This document shows positions 18,701 to 27,416 of a stretch of 64,000 nucleotides of DNA, piece by piece. The stretch comes from Variovorax saccharolyticus (lineage in GTDB: Bacteria > Pseudomonadota > Gammaproteobacteria > Burkholderiales > Burkholderiaceae_C). The DNA is taken from positions 455,746 to 519,745 of the forward strand of contig NZ_JASZYT010000004.1 of assembly GCF_030316765.1 (NCBI RefSeq). Reading direction: 5' to 3'. Each line of letters opens with the position of its first letter. The stretch's first letter is position 1. A model generated the notes under the pieces. It had not been told where the DNA came from and did no database searches. It worked only from the letters and a program-made list of their open reading frames with translations. The position numbers and the translations under genes are program-made.

Positions 18701-21700
18701 TGCTCTTGGCGCGCACGGTGCCCACGCCACCGACGGCAGGCGCCTCCAGCTCCACATTGAGCCAGGCGTCGCCGTCGATGATGTCGTTGCCGCCGCGGCC
18801 GGTGATGATGTCGCTGCCGTCGCCGCCGAGGATGATGTTGCCGGCGAACGAAGTCACCGCGGTGCCCGTCATCGCGTCGAGCATCGCCTGCAGCCCGTCG
18901 ATGAGGCCGATGTTGGTCAGCACGCTGCCCGTGGCGCCGGAAAGCGCCGCCGCATTGGCGTCGTTGTCGTCGCCGCTCAGCACGTCGCCGAAGGCCGAGC
19001 CCGACATGCCCTCGGTCGAAGTGAAGCGCGCCAGAACCGTCGCGTTGGACAGCGGCACCGGCGTCTCGTCGAAGGCGCGCAGCAGCAGGTCGGCGGTGAC
19101 GCCGAACTGGTCGTCCTTGAAGACCGCCCAGTCGAAGCCGGACCCGCCTTCATAGCGGTCAACCTGGCCGCCGTTGCCGACCATGATGTCGTCCCCGCCT
19201 TCACCGTCCATGCGGTCGGAGATGGTGTTGCCGATGAAGACGTCGTGGCCCACGGTCTCGTCGCGCGAGAAGGCGTCGAAGTTCTCGCCGGCACTGCCGT
19301 CGGCCATGCCATGCTCGATCCAGTCGTCGCCTTCGTTGCCGAACACGAACTCGTTGCCGCGGGCACCCAGGATGAAGTCGTTGCCCGGCCCGCCGAAGGC
19401 TTCGGACGGATCTTCGCCGGTGACGATGAAGTCGCTGCCGAAGCCGCCGAGGATGAGGTTGAGGCCGTTGCCGCCATGGATGGCATCGTTGCCGTCGCCG
19501 CCCTGCATATTGTCGTCGCCACCCAGGTCGGTCATGATGTCGTCGCCGGCGCCGCCGAGCACGAAGTCGTTGCCGTCGCCGCCTTCGAGGCGGTCGTTGC
19601 CGCCGTCGCCATAGAGCGTGTCGTCGCCGATGCCGGCGATGATGATGTCATTGGCGCCAGTGCCGCCGAGCACCACATGGTCCTCGCCCGAGTACTGCAG
19701 GAAGTTCGTGTCCCCCCCGGCAGTCGCGGGGTTGTCGCGCAGCACGTCTCCCACCGGGTCGTCGCGGCCGTCGTCCCCCAGCCCGGTGAACTGTGCCGGC
19801 TGCTCCACTTCGAGCGTGAAGGCAGGCGTCGAGAAAACGTCTCCCGGCAGGTGGGTGGCGTCGGTGTTGGCCATGATCATCCGGGCGAAGGAGTTGTTCT
19901 CCAGTTCGGTCAGGAAGTTCAGGCCCTGCGTGCGTTCGAGGTAGTAGAAGCGGTCCCCGTCCTGGAGCTTTTCCATCTGCTCCTCGAAGACGAAGTTGAA
20001 GGTCGAGCCCAGCATGCCTCCGAAAGGCATGTTCTTCTCGGCCAGGCCGCCGATCCAGAAGTCGATGTCCTCGACACCGGTGTTGATGCCGGCCCAGGTC
20101 CCCGTGCCGTTCAGGAAGTCCAGCCGCTCGACGTTGAAAGCAGGATCGGCGAGTGGATCGCCGAACACCAGGTCCATGGCGGCTTCGCGCTTCTGGGCCG
20201 ACGAGACCGCGCTCGTCACGGTCGCGTGCGTGCCGTAGGCGGCGATGAAGTTGATGAGCGATGGCGCGTTCTTCAGATTCGGCAGCAGGTCCACCCAGCT
20301 CGAGTAGGGCTTCAGCTGGGCATCCCCGGTGACTTCGTAGAAATCGCGGCGCGCCGCATTCAGCGAGGGCACGCCGGTGTCGCGGCCGCGCAGAATGTTG
20401 ATGGTGGCCAGGTCCAGCGGAAGGCCCAGCAGGTTGTTGCGCAGTGCTTCCGTCACGAATTCGTCGATCTGGTTGCCCTGCTGTCGCGTGAGGCCGCGCG
20501 CAAGGGCTCCCGCCGCCTCGTCCGGTGTCGGACCGCTGGCGGCGAATTCCAGCGGGTTGAGGAAGGCAGCTATGAGGCCTAGCTGCTGATTGCCGGTCAT
20601 GACCGGATTGCTGTCGCCGATCACGTTGAATTCCGGATCGTAGCGATCGACGGTCTCGGTCAGCATCGAGTGGCCGAAGCGATAGACCGTGTGCGCGAAC
20701 TCGGCCACGATGGACGGATCGATCTCGGTGTCGTAGACCTGCGTGGCCGCAAAAAAGATGTCCACCTGCGGCTGCACCTTGCGTGCGAATTCCTCGAACA
20801 CCAGGTGCTGGTACTGCATCTCGGTGCCGAAGCGGGCAGCCTGGAAGAGGCGTTCGCCATTCCATGAGCCGTCCGGCAGCTTCCAGTTGGCGATGAAGGC
20901 CGGATCGCCGGAGGCTTCGATCACCGCCTTGGTCTGCTCGACCAGCCGGTTGTGCTCGGCGTGGAACACATGGTGCACGGCGGTCAGCGCGATGTTCTCG
21001 TTGGCGCGGCCGTCGCCGGCGATGAAGTGCGCATCGAGCAGTTCGTTGTCGTACCCCGGGCCCGTGAGACCGACCGTGGTGTCCCCGTCGGCGGCCAAGG
21101 CCGCGCCGGTCTGGCTGTTGAATGGGTTGGCGTTGTGCGCGATGTCGTCCAGGAACGCATGGCCGGTGCGCGCGGGGTTCACCAACAGGGTATCGACCGG
21201 CTCGCTGGGTGTGCCCACCGCGACGACGTCATCGGTGGTGTTGAGAATGCCGTCAACGCCGGCGTTGATGATCACCTGCGCAAATCCGTTCTCGGCAGGA
21301 ATGAACTTGCCGTAGGCATCGGTGCGCAGCAGCGGCAGGTTGACCACGTCGTAGTCGTTGAGCAGGATGCCCAGCATGTCGCGCGCCTGGGCCTTGACCA
21401 TCGACCAGGTGGCCATGCCGCCGATCTCGTTGCCCTCGGCGTCCAGGCTGGTGTTGGTGATCAGCCGCCCGGTCGACACCGGCTTCGATTCGCCGTTGAG
21501 TTCGTACTCGCGCAGGAAGACCTGGTGGGAAGGATGCGAGGTATAGGTCTGGTTCTGGTCGACGAAGGGCGTGGTGCCGTTCTTGGCCTCCTGGTGGGTG
21601 TTGTCCAGGCTTTCATCGGCGGCTGTGGTCGGGTCGTCGACCAGGATGCCATCTGCGCCCGGTCCCTCGAACTGGGTGGCGCGGGTCAGCATCAGGAAGT

Positions 21701-24700
21701 TGGGCGCGCCTGGGGCCCAGAGCGGATCGTCCGACTGCAGCGGAACGAAGATCGCACCATCGCCTCCCTTCGCCACGAGGTCCAGGCCGTGGTCGAAGAA
21801 CTGGCCGAAGAATGTCATCCACGCGTTGAACGGGGCCGACAGGCCCTCGTCCGGCGCGGTGTTGGGAATGAAGAAGACCTGTTTGTCGTCTGGGGTGCCG
21901 AAGATGCCGTCCAGCCCCGGGCTCGAGATGCTTTCACCCAAGCCGGCGGTCGCCGGATTGTTGGCGGTCTGGTCGACGATCAGGTTGGAGATGACGCGCG
22001 GGTCGGCATCGACCACGTCGCCGCTGCCCTCGTAGCCTTCGCGGAATGCCGGGTCCAGCAGCCTCGGGAAGAGGCCATCGGCGGCGCCGAATCCGGTCTG
22101 GCCCTGCACCAGGTTGTTGTAAGAGCCGTCGACCGTGCGCAGGCCGAACGCGACGCGGGAGTTGGGCAGGATGTCCGTGAGACTCTCACCGGCCGCATGC
22201 CGCTCGGAAATGATGATCTGGTCGAGGATGAACTGCAGGTCCGAGCGAATGAATCGGACGCCCTCGCTGTTGACCAGCGTTTCGGGGAGGGGGGTCGGCG
22301 GCGGATCCACCGCGATGGTGCCGCTCACGGCCGCGGTCGGCGCCGAGTAGACGTTCTCCAGCACGCCGTGGTCGTCCTTGTAGACGGCCCGCACGCGCAG
22401 CACCAGGCCGTCGAGGTCGGGGGTGACGCGGAAGCTCGTGCCGTCCGCCGTGGCCGGGCGGTCGCCGCCCAGGCTGACGATGTCCCGGAAGATGCCGGCG
22501 CCGTTGACCGGGTCGGGTTGGTACTGCCAGATGTAGCTGACGGGCCGGGATCCGATGTTGCCGCCGGCATTGTCGGTGTCGCCGATGCCGAGCGCCGACA
22601 CGGTCAGCACCTCGTTCACGGACGGCACGAGGTCGTCACCGGAAAAATCGATAGTCAGACTGCCCGTGGGCTCGGCATTGAGGCCGAGGGGCGCAAGGAC
22701 AACGGACTGGTCGCCGAACTGCAAGCGCTCGACATTGCGCAGGGTGTCGGTGCCGTCGGTGCCGACGTTGTCGCTGACCGTCGTGACGCCGTCGATGCCG
22801 GTGAAGACGCTGTAGTTGGCGAGCGGCCCCGAGAACGAGACGGTATCGAAGTCAGGCGTGTCCGACATCCTGATCTCGCGCACGATGCTGAGCTGGCTCG
22901 GATTGATCTCGCCGGACAGCATGTAGGGCACCAGGTCCTTCATGCTGTCGACGCTGGTGATCACCGGCTGGCCCGGCTGCGGGACGTGGCCCGTCACCGC
23001 GATCCGCACATTGAGCCAGGCATCGCCGTTGATGATGTCGTCCCCGCCGCGGCCTTCGATGATGTCGCTGCCCGCGCCACCGAGGATGATGTTGCCGCCC
23101 CCGAAGCTCGTGATGCCCGTGGGCAGGATGGCCGCCAGCCCGTTGATGAGGCCGATGTTGGTCAGCACGCTGCCCTTGGCGCCGGCCTCTGCGATCAGGG
23201 TCGCGTCGTTGTCGTCGCCGCGCAGCACGTCGGCGAATGCGGAGCCCGACAGGCCCTCGGTGAACGCGAAGCGGTCGAAGATGCCGGCGTTGGAGGGTGT
23301 CGCAGGCAGCTCGATGAAGTCGTTGACGATCATGTCGGCGGTCACGCCGTACTGGTCGAACTTGTAGATCGCCCAGTCGAAGCCGGAGCCGCCGTCGAAG
23401 TGGTCTTCGCCGTCGGAGCCGGAGAAGATGTCGTCGCCGCCTTCGCCGATGAGTTCGTCGAAGCCGCCGCCGGAGATCATCACGTCGTTGCCGATGATGT
23501 TGTCCTGGGCAGTCGGGTCGAAGCTGTCGCCGCTGGTGCCGTCCTGCGTGCCCAGCTCGATCCAGTCGTGGCCTTCATTGCCCAGTGTGGGCAGGTTGGT
23601 CTTGCTGCCGAGGATGAAGTCGTCACCCGCGCCCGCGAAGACTTCCGAGACGTCCTCGCCGGTGACGACGAAGTCCTTGCCGGCGCCGGCCACGATCAGG
23701 TTGGCGCCATTGCCGCCGTGGATGACGTCGTTGCCGTCGTCGCCCTTGATCACGTCGTCGCCGCCGCGGTCGGTGATGATGTCGTCGCCCGCGCCGCCCA
23801 GGATGTGGTCGTTGCCATCGCCGCCTTCGATGCGGTCGTTGCCGGCGTCACCGTAGATGGTGTCGTCGCCGAGGCTGGAGATCATGATGTCGTTGCCGGC
23901 CGTGCCGCCGAGCACGACATGCTCGTCACCGGTATAGCGCAGGTAGTTGCTGTCGTTGCCCGGCGTGGCGGGGTTGTTGCGGATCACCAGCGGGATGTGC
24001 TCGCCGATGATGCCTTCATCCTCGGTGAGCGGGTCGGCGGCGCCGAGCCCGTCGTTGAACTGGTTCACCGGGTTGACTTCGAGGATCAGGCCCGGCGTCG
24101 AGAAGATGTCCGCCGGCAGGTGCACGTTGTCCGTGTTCTGCATCACCAGCTTGGCGAACGTGTTGTTCTCCATCTCGGTGAGGAAATTGAGACCCGCCAG
24201 GCGCGAGAGGTAGTAGAAGCGGTCGCCGTTCTGCAGCGCCTCCATCTGGGTCTCGAAGACGAAGTTGAAAGTCGACCCGAGCAGGCCGCCGAAGGGCATC
24301 TGCTCCTCGGCCAGGCCGCCGATCCACAGGTCGATGTGGTCCACGCCGCCCAGTGCGGTGGCATAAGTGCCTTCGGCGTTCAGGAACTGCAGCCGGTCCG
24401 CGGGTTCCCCTGCGCCACCCATCACCAGCAAGGTCGCGGCGGCGCGCTTGTCCGCCATCGTGGTGGCGCTGGTGATCGTGGCATGCGTGCCATAGGCGGC
24501 AATGAAATTGATGACCGACGCCTCGTGCTTCAGGTGCTGCGCGAGGTCGGTCCAGCTCGTGTAGGGCTTGAGCTGGCTGTCCTGCGTCATTGCAAAGAAC
24601 TCGCGGCGCGCGTCATTGAGCGTCGGGATGCCGGTGTCGCGACCGCGCGCAATGTTCAGCGCGCCCAGGTCGAGCGGCAGTCCGAGCAGGTTCGTGCGGA

Positions 24701-26597
24701 CCGCGTCGGTGACGAACTCGTCGATCTCGTTGCCTTCCTGGCGGGTCATGCCGCGCACGATGGCGCCAGCCGCCTGCGCGGGGGTCAGGGTGCCGTTCTC
24801 GTTGAATTCGAGCGGGTTGAGGAATGCTTCGATCAGGTCGACATCGTTCGGCACGAAGGTGGGAGACAGGCGGTCCACGCTCTCGGTCAGCATCGAGTGG
24901 CCGACGCGGAACACCGCGTGCGCGAACTCGGCGACGATAGCCGGATTGATGGTGGTGTCGTAGTTGGTCTCGGGCAGGAACGCGTCGACGTTCGGCTGCA
25001 TCTTGCGCGCGAACTCCTCGAACACGAGGTGCTGGTACTGCATCTCGGTGGCGAAGCGGGCGGCCTGGAAGATGCGTTCGCCGTTCCAGACGCCGGGCGA
25101 CAGCTGCCACGAGGCAATGAAGGCGGCATCCCCGGTAGCCATCACCGTGGCCTTGATCTCGTCGACCTGGCGGTTGTGCTCGGAGTGGAACACGTGGTGG
25201 ACGGCCGTCAGCGCGATGTTCTCGTTGCCGCGGCCGTCGCCGGTGATGAAGTGCCGATCGAGCAGTTCGTTGTCGTAGGTGCCTTGTTCCGAGAGGCCGA
25301 TCAGGTTGTCGCTGTCGGCTTCCATCAGCGCGCCCGTCTGGCTGTTCACCGGATTGGCGGCGTGCGCGATGTCGTTCAGGAAGGCATGGCCGGTGCGCAG
25401 CGCGTTGACCTCGAAGGTGTTGATCGGGTTGGCGGCAGTGCCGGATACCACGACGTCGTCCGCCGTGTTCCGGATGCCGTCCAGGCCGGCGCCGGTGATG
25501 ACCTGGGCAAAGCCGTTGGCGTCGGGGATGAACTTGCCGTAGGGGTCGGTCCGCAGCTCGGGCAAGTTGAGAACGTCGTAGTCGGTGAGTTCGATGCCGA
25601 GCATCAGGGCCTGTGCCTTGACCTCGCCCCAGGTGGTGAGACCGCCGTTGGAGCCGTCGAGCAGCTTGCCGGTGGCGACGGGGTGGAGACCATTAGGCCC
25701 GGGCGCCATGACGTACTCTCGCAGGAACACCTGGTGCGAAGCGTGCGAGGTGTAGGTCTGGTTCTGGTCGACGAAAGGTGTCGTCTGGTTGGTCTGCTCG
25801 CGCACGTCATCAAGGCTCTCGTCGACGACGGTCGCGGGGTCGTCGCCCACGACCCCATCCGGGCCTGGCAGGTTGGTGGCGCGCGTCAGCACCATGAAGC
25901 GCTGGTTGAGGGGCAGGTCATCGCCGGTGCCGAACTGGCCGTCGGCGCCGGCGATCAGGGGATCGTCCGCCTGGAGCGGGATGAACACCGTTCCGTTTCC
26001 ACCCTTGTTGACGAGGTCGAGCCCGTGGTCGAAGAACTGGCCGAAGAAAGTGAACCATGAATTGAACGGGGCCGACAGGCCCTCGTCCGGTGTCACGTTG
26101 GGAATCTGCAGCAGCGTTCCGGCGGGCACGACGGCACCCGCGGTGCCATCGGCGTTCGCGTAGTGCAGCACCTGTTCGACGAAGACCCCCAGCCCCGCGT
26201 CCACGAAGGCCTGTGCGGCCGCCGGGTTGTTGCTGGTCATGTCGGCGACCAGGTTGCTGATCAGGCGCGGGTCGGCGTCGGCCACGTCGCCGAGGGCGCC
26301 GTAGTCCGTGTTCGTGATCGGGCCGGCGGGGCCCTCGGGGCCATCCGGATCGAAGCTGTCGCCGTCCGCGTCGTTCTGGTGAGCCGGGTCGACGAGGCGC
26401 GGGAAGGGCTGGTCCGCGGCACCGAAGTTGGTCTGCCCCGGCATCAGGTTGTTGTACGTCCCGTCGACCGTTCGCAAGCCGAGTGGCGCAAAAGTGTTCG
26501 GCATGAGGCTCGCGAGATCCGTCCCCGCTGCGTGCGCCTCCGCGACAAGAATCTGCTGAAGAATGAAGTCGAGATCGGACCTAATCAGCGATGCCAT
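15750..26597 (-). CDS. Giant secreted RTX protein with two animal-type haem peroxidase domains
   Basis: This 3615-residue exoprotein is built as: peroxidase domain 1 (about residues 1-880), RTX calcium-binding block (about 890-1190), beta-sandwich module, peroxidase domain 2 (about 1440-2290), RTX block (about 2305-2610), two beta-sandwich modules (about 2740-2950), long RTX block (about 2965-3545) and a serralysin-like C-terminal secretion region ending NAVTEADFILTA. Both peroxidase domains keep the distal His (FGQFFDHGLDL), the HHVFH-EHNR helix, the proximal His (FRVGHSML; YRFGHSML) and the RGRDTG motif, so both should bind haem. There is no N-terminal signal, consistent with type I secretion by the genes just downstream. 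The ATG at 26597 is chosen for a GAGGAGAA site seven bases upstream. Family relatives include the Mn(II)-oxidising peroxidase MopA; substrate here is inferred only. Confidence 0.92.
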   Translation of the reverse strand: MASLIRSDLDFILQQILVAEAHAAGTDLASLMPNTFAPLGLRTVDGTYNNLMPGQTNFGAADQPFPRLVDPAHQNDADGDSFDPDGPEGPAGPITNTDYGALGDVADADPRLISNLVADMTSNNPAAAQAFVDAGLGVFVEQVLHYANADGTAGAVVPAGTLLQIPNVTPDEGLSAPFNSWFTFFGQFFDHGLDLVNKGGNGTVFIPLQADDPLIAGADGQFGTGDDLPLNQRFMVLTRATNLPGPDGVVGDDPATVVDESLDDVREQTNQTTPFVDQNQTYTSHASHQVFLREYVMAPGPNGLHPVATGKLLDGSNGGLTTWGEVKAQALMLGIELTDYDVLNLPELRTDPYGKFIPDANGFAQVITGAGLDGIRNTADDVVVSGTAANPINTFEVNALRTGHAFLNDIAHAANPVNSQTGALMEADSDNLIGLSEQGTYDNELLDRHFITGDGRGNENIALTAVHHVFHSEHNRQVDEIKATVMATGDAAFIASWQLSPGVWNGERIFQAARFATEMQYQHLVFEEFARKMQPNVDAFLPETNYDTTINPAIVAEFAHAVFRVGHSMLTESVDRLSPTFVPNDVDLIEAFLNPLEFNENGTLTPAQAAGAIVRGMTRQEGNEIDEFVTDAVRTNLLGLPLDLGALNIARGRDTGIPTLNDARREFFAMTQDSQLKPYTSWTDLAQHLKHEASVINFIAAYGTHATITSATTMADKRAAATLLVMGGAGEPADRLQFLNAEGTYATALGGVDHIDLWIGGLAEEQMPFGGLLGSTFNFVFETQMEALQNGDRFYYLSRLAGLNFLTEMENNTFAKLVMQNTDNVHLPADIFSTPGLILEVNPVNQFNDGLGAADPLTEDEGIIGEHIPLVIRNNPATPGNDSNYLRYTGDEHVVLGGTAGNDIMISSLGDDTIYGDAGNDRIEGGDGNDHILGGAGDDIITDRGGDDVIKGDDGNDVIHGGNGANLIVAGAGKDFVVTGEDVSEVFAGAGDDFILGSKTNLPTLGNEGHDWIELGTQDGTSGDSFDPTAQDNIIGNDVMISGGGFDELIGEGGDDIFSGSDGEDHFDGGSGFDWAIYKFDQYGVTADMIVNDFIELPATPSNAGIFDRFAFTEGLSGSAFADVLRGDDNDATLIAEAGAKGSVLTNIGLINGLAAILPTGITSFGGGNIILGGAGSDIIEGRGGDDIINGDAWLNVRIAVTGHVPQPGQPVITSVDSMKDLVPYMLSGEINPSQLSIVREIRMSDTPDFDTVSFSGPLANYSVFTGIDGVTTVSDNVGTDGTDTLRNVERLQFGDQSVVLAPLGLNAEPTGSLTIDFSGDDLVPSVNEVLTVSALGIGDTDNAGGNIGSRPVSYIWQYQPDPVNGAGIFRDIVSLGGDRPATADGTSFRVTPDLDGLVLRVRAVYKDDHGVLENVYSAPTAAVSGTIAVDPPPTPLPETLVNSEGVRFIRSDLQFILDQIIISERHAAGESLTDILPNSRVAFGLRTVDGSYNNLVQGQTGFGAADGLFPRLLDPAFREGYEGSGDVVDADPRVISNLIVDQTANNPATAGLGESISSPGLDGIFGTPDDKQVFFIPNTAPDEGLSAPFNAWMTFFGQFFDHGLDLVAKGGDGAIFVPLQSDDPLWAPGAPNFLMLTRATQFEGPGADGILVDDPTTAADESLDNTHQEAKNGTTPFVDQNQTYTSHPSHQVFLREYELNGESKPVSTGRLITNTSLDAEGNEIGGMATWSMVKAQARDMLGILLNDYDVVNLPLLRTDAYGKFIPAENGFAQVIINAGVDGILNTTDDVVAVGTPSEPVDTLLVNPARTGHAFLDDIAHNANPFNSQTGAALAADGDTTVGLTGPGYDNELLDAHFIAGDGRANENIALTAVHHVFHAEHNRLVEQTKAVIEASGDPAFIANWKLPDGSWNGERLFQAARFGTEMQYQHLVFEEFARKVQPQVDIFFAATQVYDTEIDPSIVAEFAHTVYRFGHSMLTETVDRYDPEFNVIGDSNPVMTGNQQLGLIAAFLNPLEFAASGPTPDEAAGALARGLTRQQGNQIDEFVTEALRNNLLGLPLDLATINILRGRDTGVPSLNAARRDFYEVTGDAQLKPYSSWVDLLPNLKNAPSLINFIAAYGTHATVTSAVSSAQKREAAMDLVFGDPLADPAFNVERLDFLNGTGTWAGINTGVEDIDFWIGGLAEKNMPFGGMLGSTFNFVFEEQMEKLQDGDRFYYLERTQGLNFLTELENNSFARMIMANTDATHLPGDVFSTPAFTLEVEQPAQFTGLGDDGRDDPVGDVLRDNPATAGGDTNFLQYSGEDHVVLGGTGANDIIIAGIGDDTLYGDGGNDRLEGGDGNDFVLGGAGDDIMTDLGGDDNMQGGDGNDAIHGGNGLNLILGGFGSDFIVTGEDPSEAFGGPGNDFILGARGNEFVFGNEGDDWIEHGMADGSAGENFDAFSRDETVGHDVFIGNTISDRMDGEGGDDIMVGNGGQVDRYEGGSGFDWAVFKDDQFGVTADLLLRAFDETPVPLSNATVLARFTSTEGMSGSAFGDVLSGDDNDANAAALSGATGSVLTNIGLIDGLQAMLDAMTGTAVTSFAGNIILGGDGSDIITGRGGNDIIDGDAWLNVELEAPAVGGVGTVRAKSMTELMDRVFSGELNPSQISIVREILSSDPNSPTFDPDFDTAVYSDVLANYDPVFNQETGYWEVTHWVDGVVGGEIGEDGVDILSNIERLQFSDQSLLIGFGVNSEPLGFLTISDTTPTEDQELTASALGVTDADNPGSGAITGPISYFWQAEVRPGIFEDILIEGAGGEVARATGPTFTPNGFHAGLVLRVRAIYKDANDVLENVYSAPTAPVLSNNEAPLGVLRISDTTPTETYALQAINEITDADGLPGTFTFQWQQSAVGGGGAFTNIANAIGDNFTPGQDQVNRQIRVVMSYTDLQGHPETVTSAATIVTGDFIAENPANQTLTGNAGQDEIHGGGGTDTLNGLAGDDLLDGGNDNDTVNGGAGNDTLLGGAGADSLAGGTENDTMTGGADNDTVNGAAGNDVILATVGDGSDIYAGGAGVDTYDLSATSAGATVTTASSSSAETGSDQLDAIENIIGSQGNDSITLNGGANLIDGQGGDDTLNAGAGNDTVHGGLGNDTIAGGTGVDTLNGNDGDDTFNYVIGDGSDAIDGGDGTNDRVNISGGPGAAAQTLAVVLAGNAIAAFAGSTVAGIEAYTADLGGGVDTLTYGTTATAVAVNLSTGSATGFESIAGIENVTGGSGNDTLIGDAGANALVGGAGDDAMTGGAGADSVNGGAGNDTFFAAVGDNNDTYVGAAGTDDTYDLSATTAAATVNLVLGTASSADIGTDSLATIEHVIGTSAGDTLTGGAGANTLEGGGGADIISGGGGADMILGGAGNDTLNGEAGADIITGGLDNDTANGGAAADTFIATLNDGNDTYIGDTGSDTYDLSATTAGATITTTTASGADTGSDTLNAIENIIGSQGNDTITLDAGANTVHGQDGNDTISTGAGADHITGGLGNDTMNGGAGNDIFAFAPGFGNDTIIGFDASPDALNAQDRIDISAYGFDSATFATSVVITDTGPDVLIEIEGLNSILLVGVPGNGVNAVTEADFILTA

Positions 26598-26700
26598 TTC
26601 GATTCTCCTCAAGACGTTCCCATGTCAGGGCCCGAACCTCGGCCAACTCGAATTGGTTCAAGGACCCCCAAAACTGGCAACAAATCGTGCACGGCGCTAC

Positions 26701-26729
26701 CCGGCAACTTCTCTCTGAGAAGTTGCCGG
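26701..26729. repeat. Perfect 13-bp inverted repeat upstream of the RTX peroxidase gene
   Basis: The arms CCGGCAACTTCTC and GAGAAGTTGCCGG are perfectly complementary with a three-base loop. The dyad lies about 105 bases upstream of the peroxidase start codon. No T-run follows on either strand, so a classical intrinsic terminator is unlikely. It could be an operator or a stable hairpin in the long 5' leader of the giant messenger RNA. Confidence 0.6.
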
Positions 26730-27054
26730 ATCAGGCCTTGGGAGTGGGGGTCAGGACCGACGTCGTCGGCCGACGGCACGCCAGCGGCTGTCGCTGGCGT
26801 CGCGAGCTGTGCGCGATGAGGTGATGCAAACGCAGTCCGTAGAGGCGTGGCAACGCCGTTCGATACGAACCGTGGACGTGACGTGGGGCCTAGACATATA
26901 TCCTCCGCCGGATGCCTTGATCTTGTAAAGCGGACTTACGTCGGCGCGCCGGTCATCCACTCTTGCGAGTGTGCTTGCGGTGGTCGATGCTGATGACTTG
27001 CGTCACCAACAGACACAATGTACAAGTTCTGTCCCACGAAGGCAAACCTTTTTT

Positions 27055-27074
27055 CTTACATTACCATGTGTAAG
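27055..27074. promoter_or_regulatory. 20-bp inverted repeat in AT-rich promoter patch
   Basis: CTTACA-N8-TGTAAG forms a 20-base dyad of the size bound by many dimeric regulators, inside the only AT-rich patch of the intergenic region. It is about 460 bases upstream of the peroxidase gene and about 340 upstream of the GntR gene, so which gene it serves is unclear. No known regulator consensus is claimed. Confidence 0.3.
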
Positions 27075-27371
27075 CTGACTAACACCTGACTTGATAAGAA
27101 ATAGCGAGGGGGACTTCCGTCGGCCCGCTCGACCGAGCGTCGTCTCGAGGTATGGCGGTGTGGACGGGATGGAGCATCCCGACACACAACAGCGCAACTA
27201 GTCGCAGCGCCCTGGTAGCCGATCGCCGCAAGGCAGCGCGCCCAGGTCGTGCAGCTCGGCCCTCGCCGCCTTTACCGCCTTCACCGCCGTGTCGCCGTTG
27301 CCGCAGCCGCGTGTCGCGCAGCGTGCGTCGTCCCATTGATCCCAGCGTGTGCTCTAATCGCAAGATGACAT

Positions 27372-27393
27372 TTGGCATGTTGACAAATGCCAA
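27372..27393. promoter_or_regulatory. Probable operator of the first GntR gene
   Basis: TTGGCAT-N8-ATGCCAA is a perfect 7-base-pair dyad 23 bases before the GntR start codon. Its centre contains TGTTGACAA, the reverse complement of the TTGTCAACA found in the two duplicated divergent promoters at 31340-31502 and 43470-43631. A TCTAAT hexamer at 27353-27358 could be the -10 box, which would place the dyad just downstream of the transcription start, suiting autorepression. Inferred from sequence geometry. Confidence 0.5.
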
Positions 27394-27416
27394 TTTCCTC
27401 CCAGAGACATCCAGGC

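Larger units (their letters stand above)
26598..27416. other. Long intergenic region between the RTX peroxidase and GntR genes
   Basis: This is the only gene-free stretch over 300 bases. It must hold the promoter of the leftward peroxidase operon and of the rightward GntR gene. It contains several dyads: a 13-base-pair hairpin (26701-26729), a 12-base palindrome CGTCGGCCGACG (26764-26775), a 9-base-pair hairpin (26778-26800) and a CTTACA-N8-TGTAAG inverted repeat (27055-27074). Bases about 27000-27110 are clearly more AT-rich than the surroundings, with a T6 run near 27049. Short reading frames in it show no protein-like character, so I call none. Confidence 0.6.

Noticed and set aside
15387..20582. 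A 1731-codon open frame on the plus strand inside the RTX peroxidase gene
   Set aside because: It is antisense to repetitive GC-rich RTX coding sequence, its translation is Val/Gly/Ala/Arg-rich without domain motifs, and the minus-strand frame carries all recognisable peroxidase and RTX motifs.
15960..23900. Tandem short repeats that might be read as a CRISPR array or satellite
   Set aside because: The repeats are in frame and encode glycine/aspartate-rich RTX nonapeptides; spacing and unit length fit protein repeats, not CRISPR.
20952..26060. A second long plus-strand open frame (1702 codons) inside the same gene
   Set aside because: Same reason: a codon-bias shadow. Its composition mirrors the antisense of peroxidase codons and it has no plausible start region.
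26751..26960. A 69-codon minus-strand frame in the long intergenic region
   Set aside because: Its translation is Arg/Ser-rich without structure-like pattern, it spans several dyads and has no convincing ribosome site.
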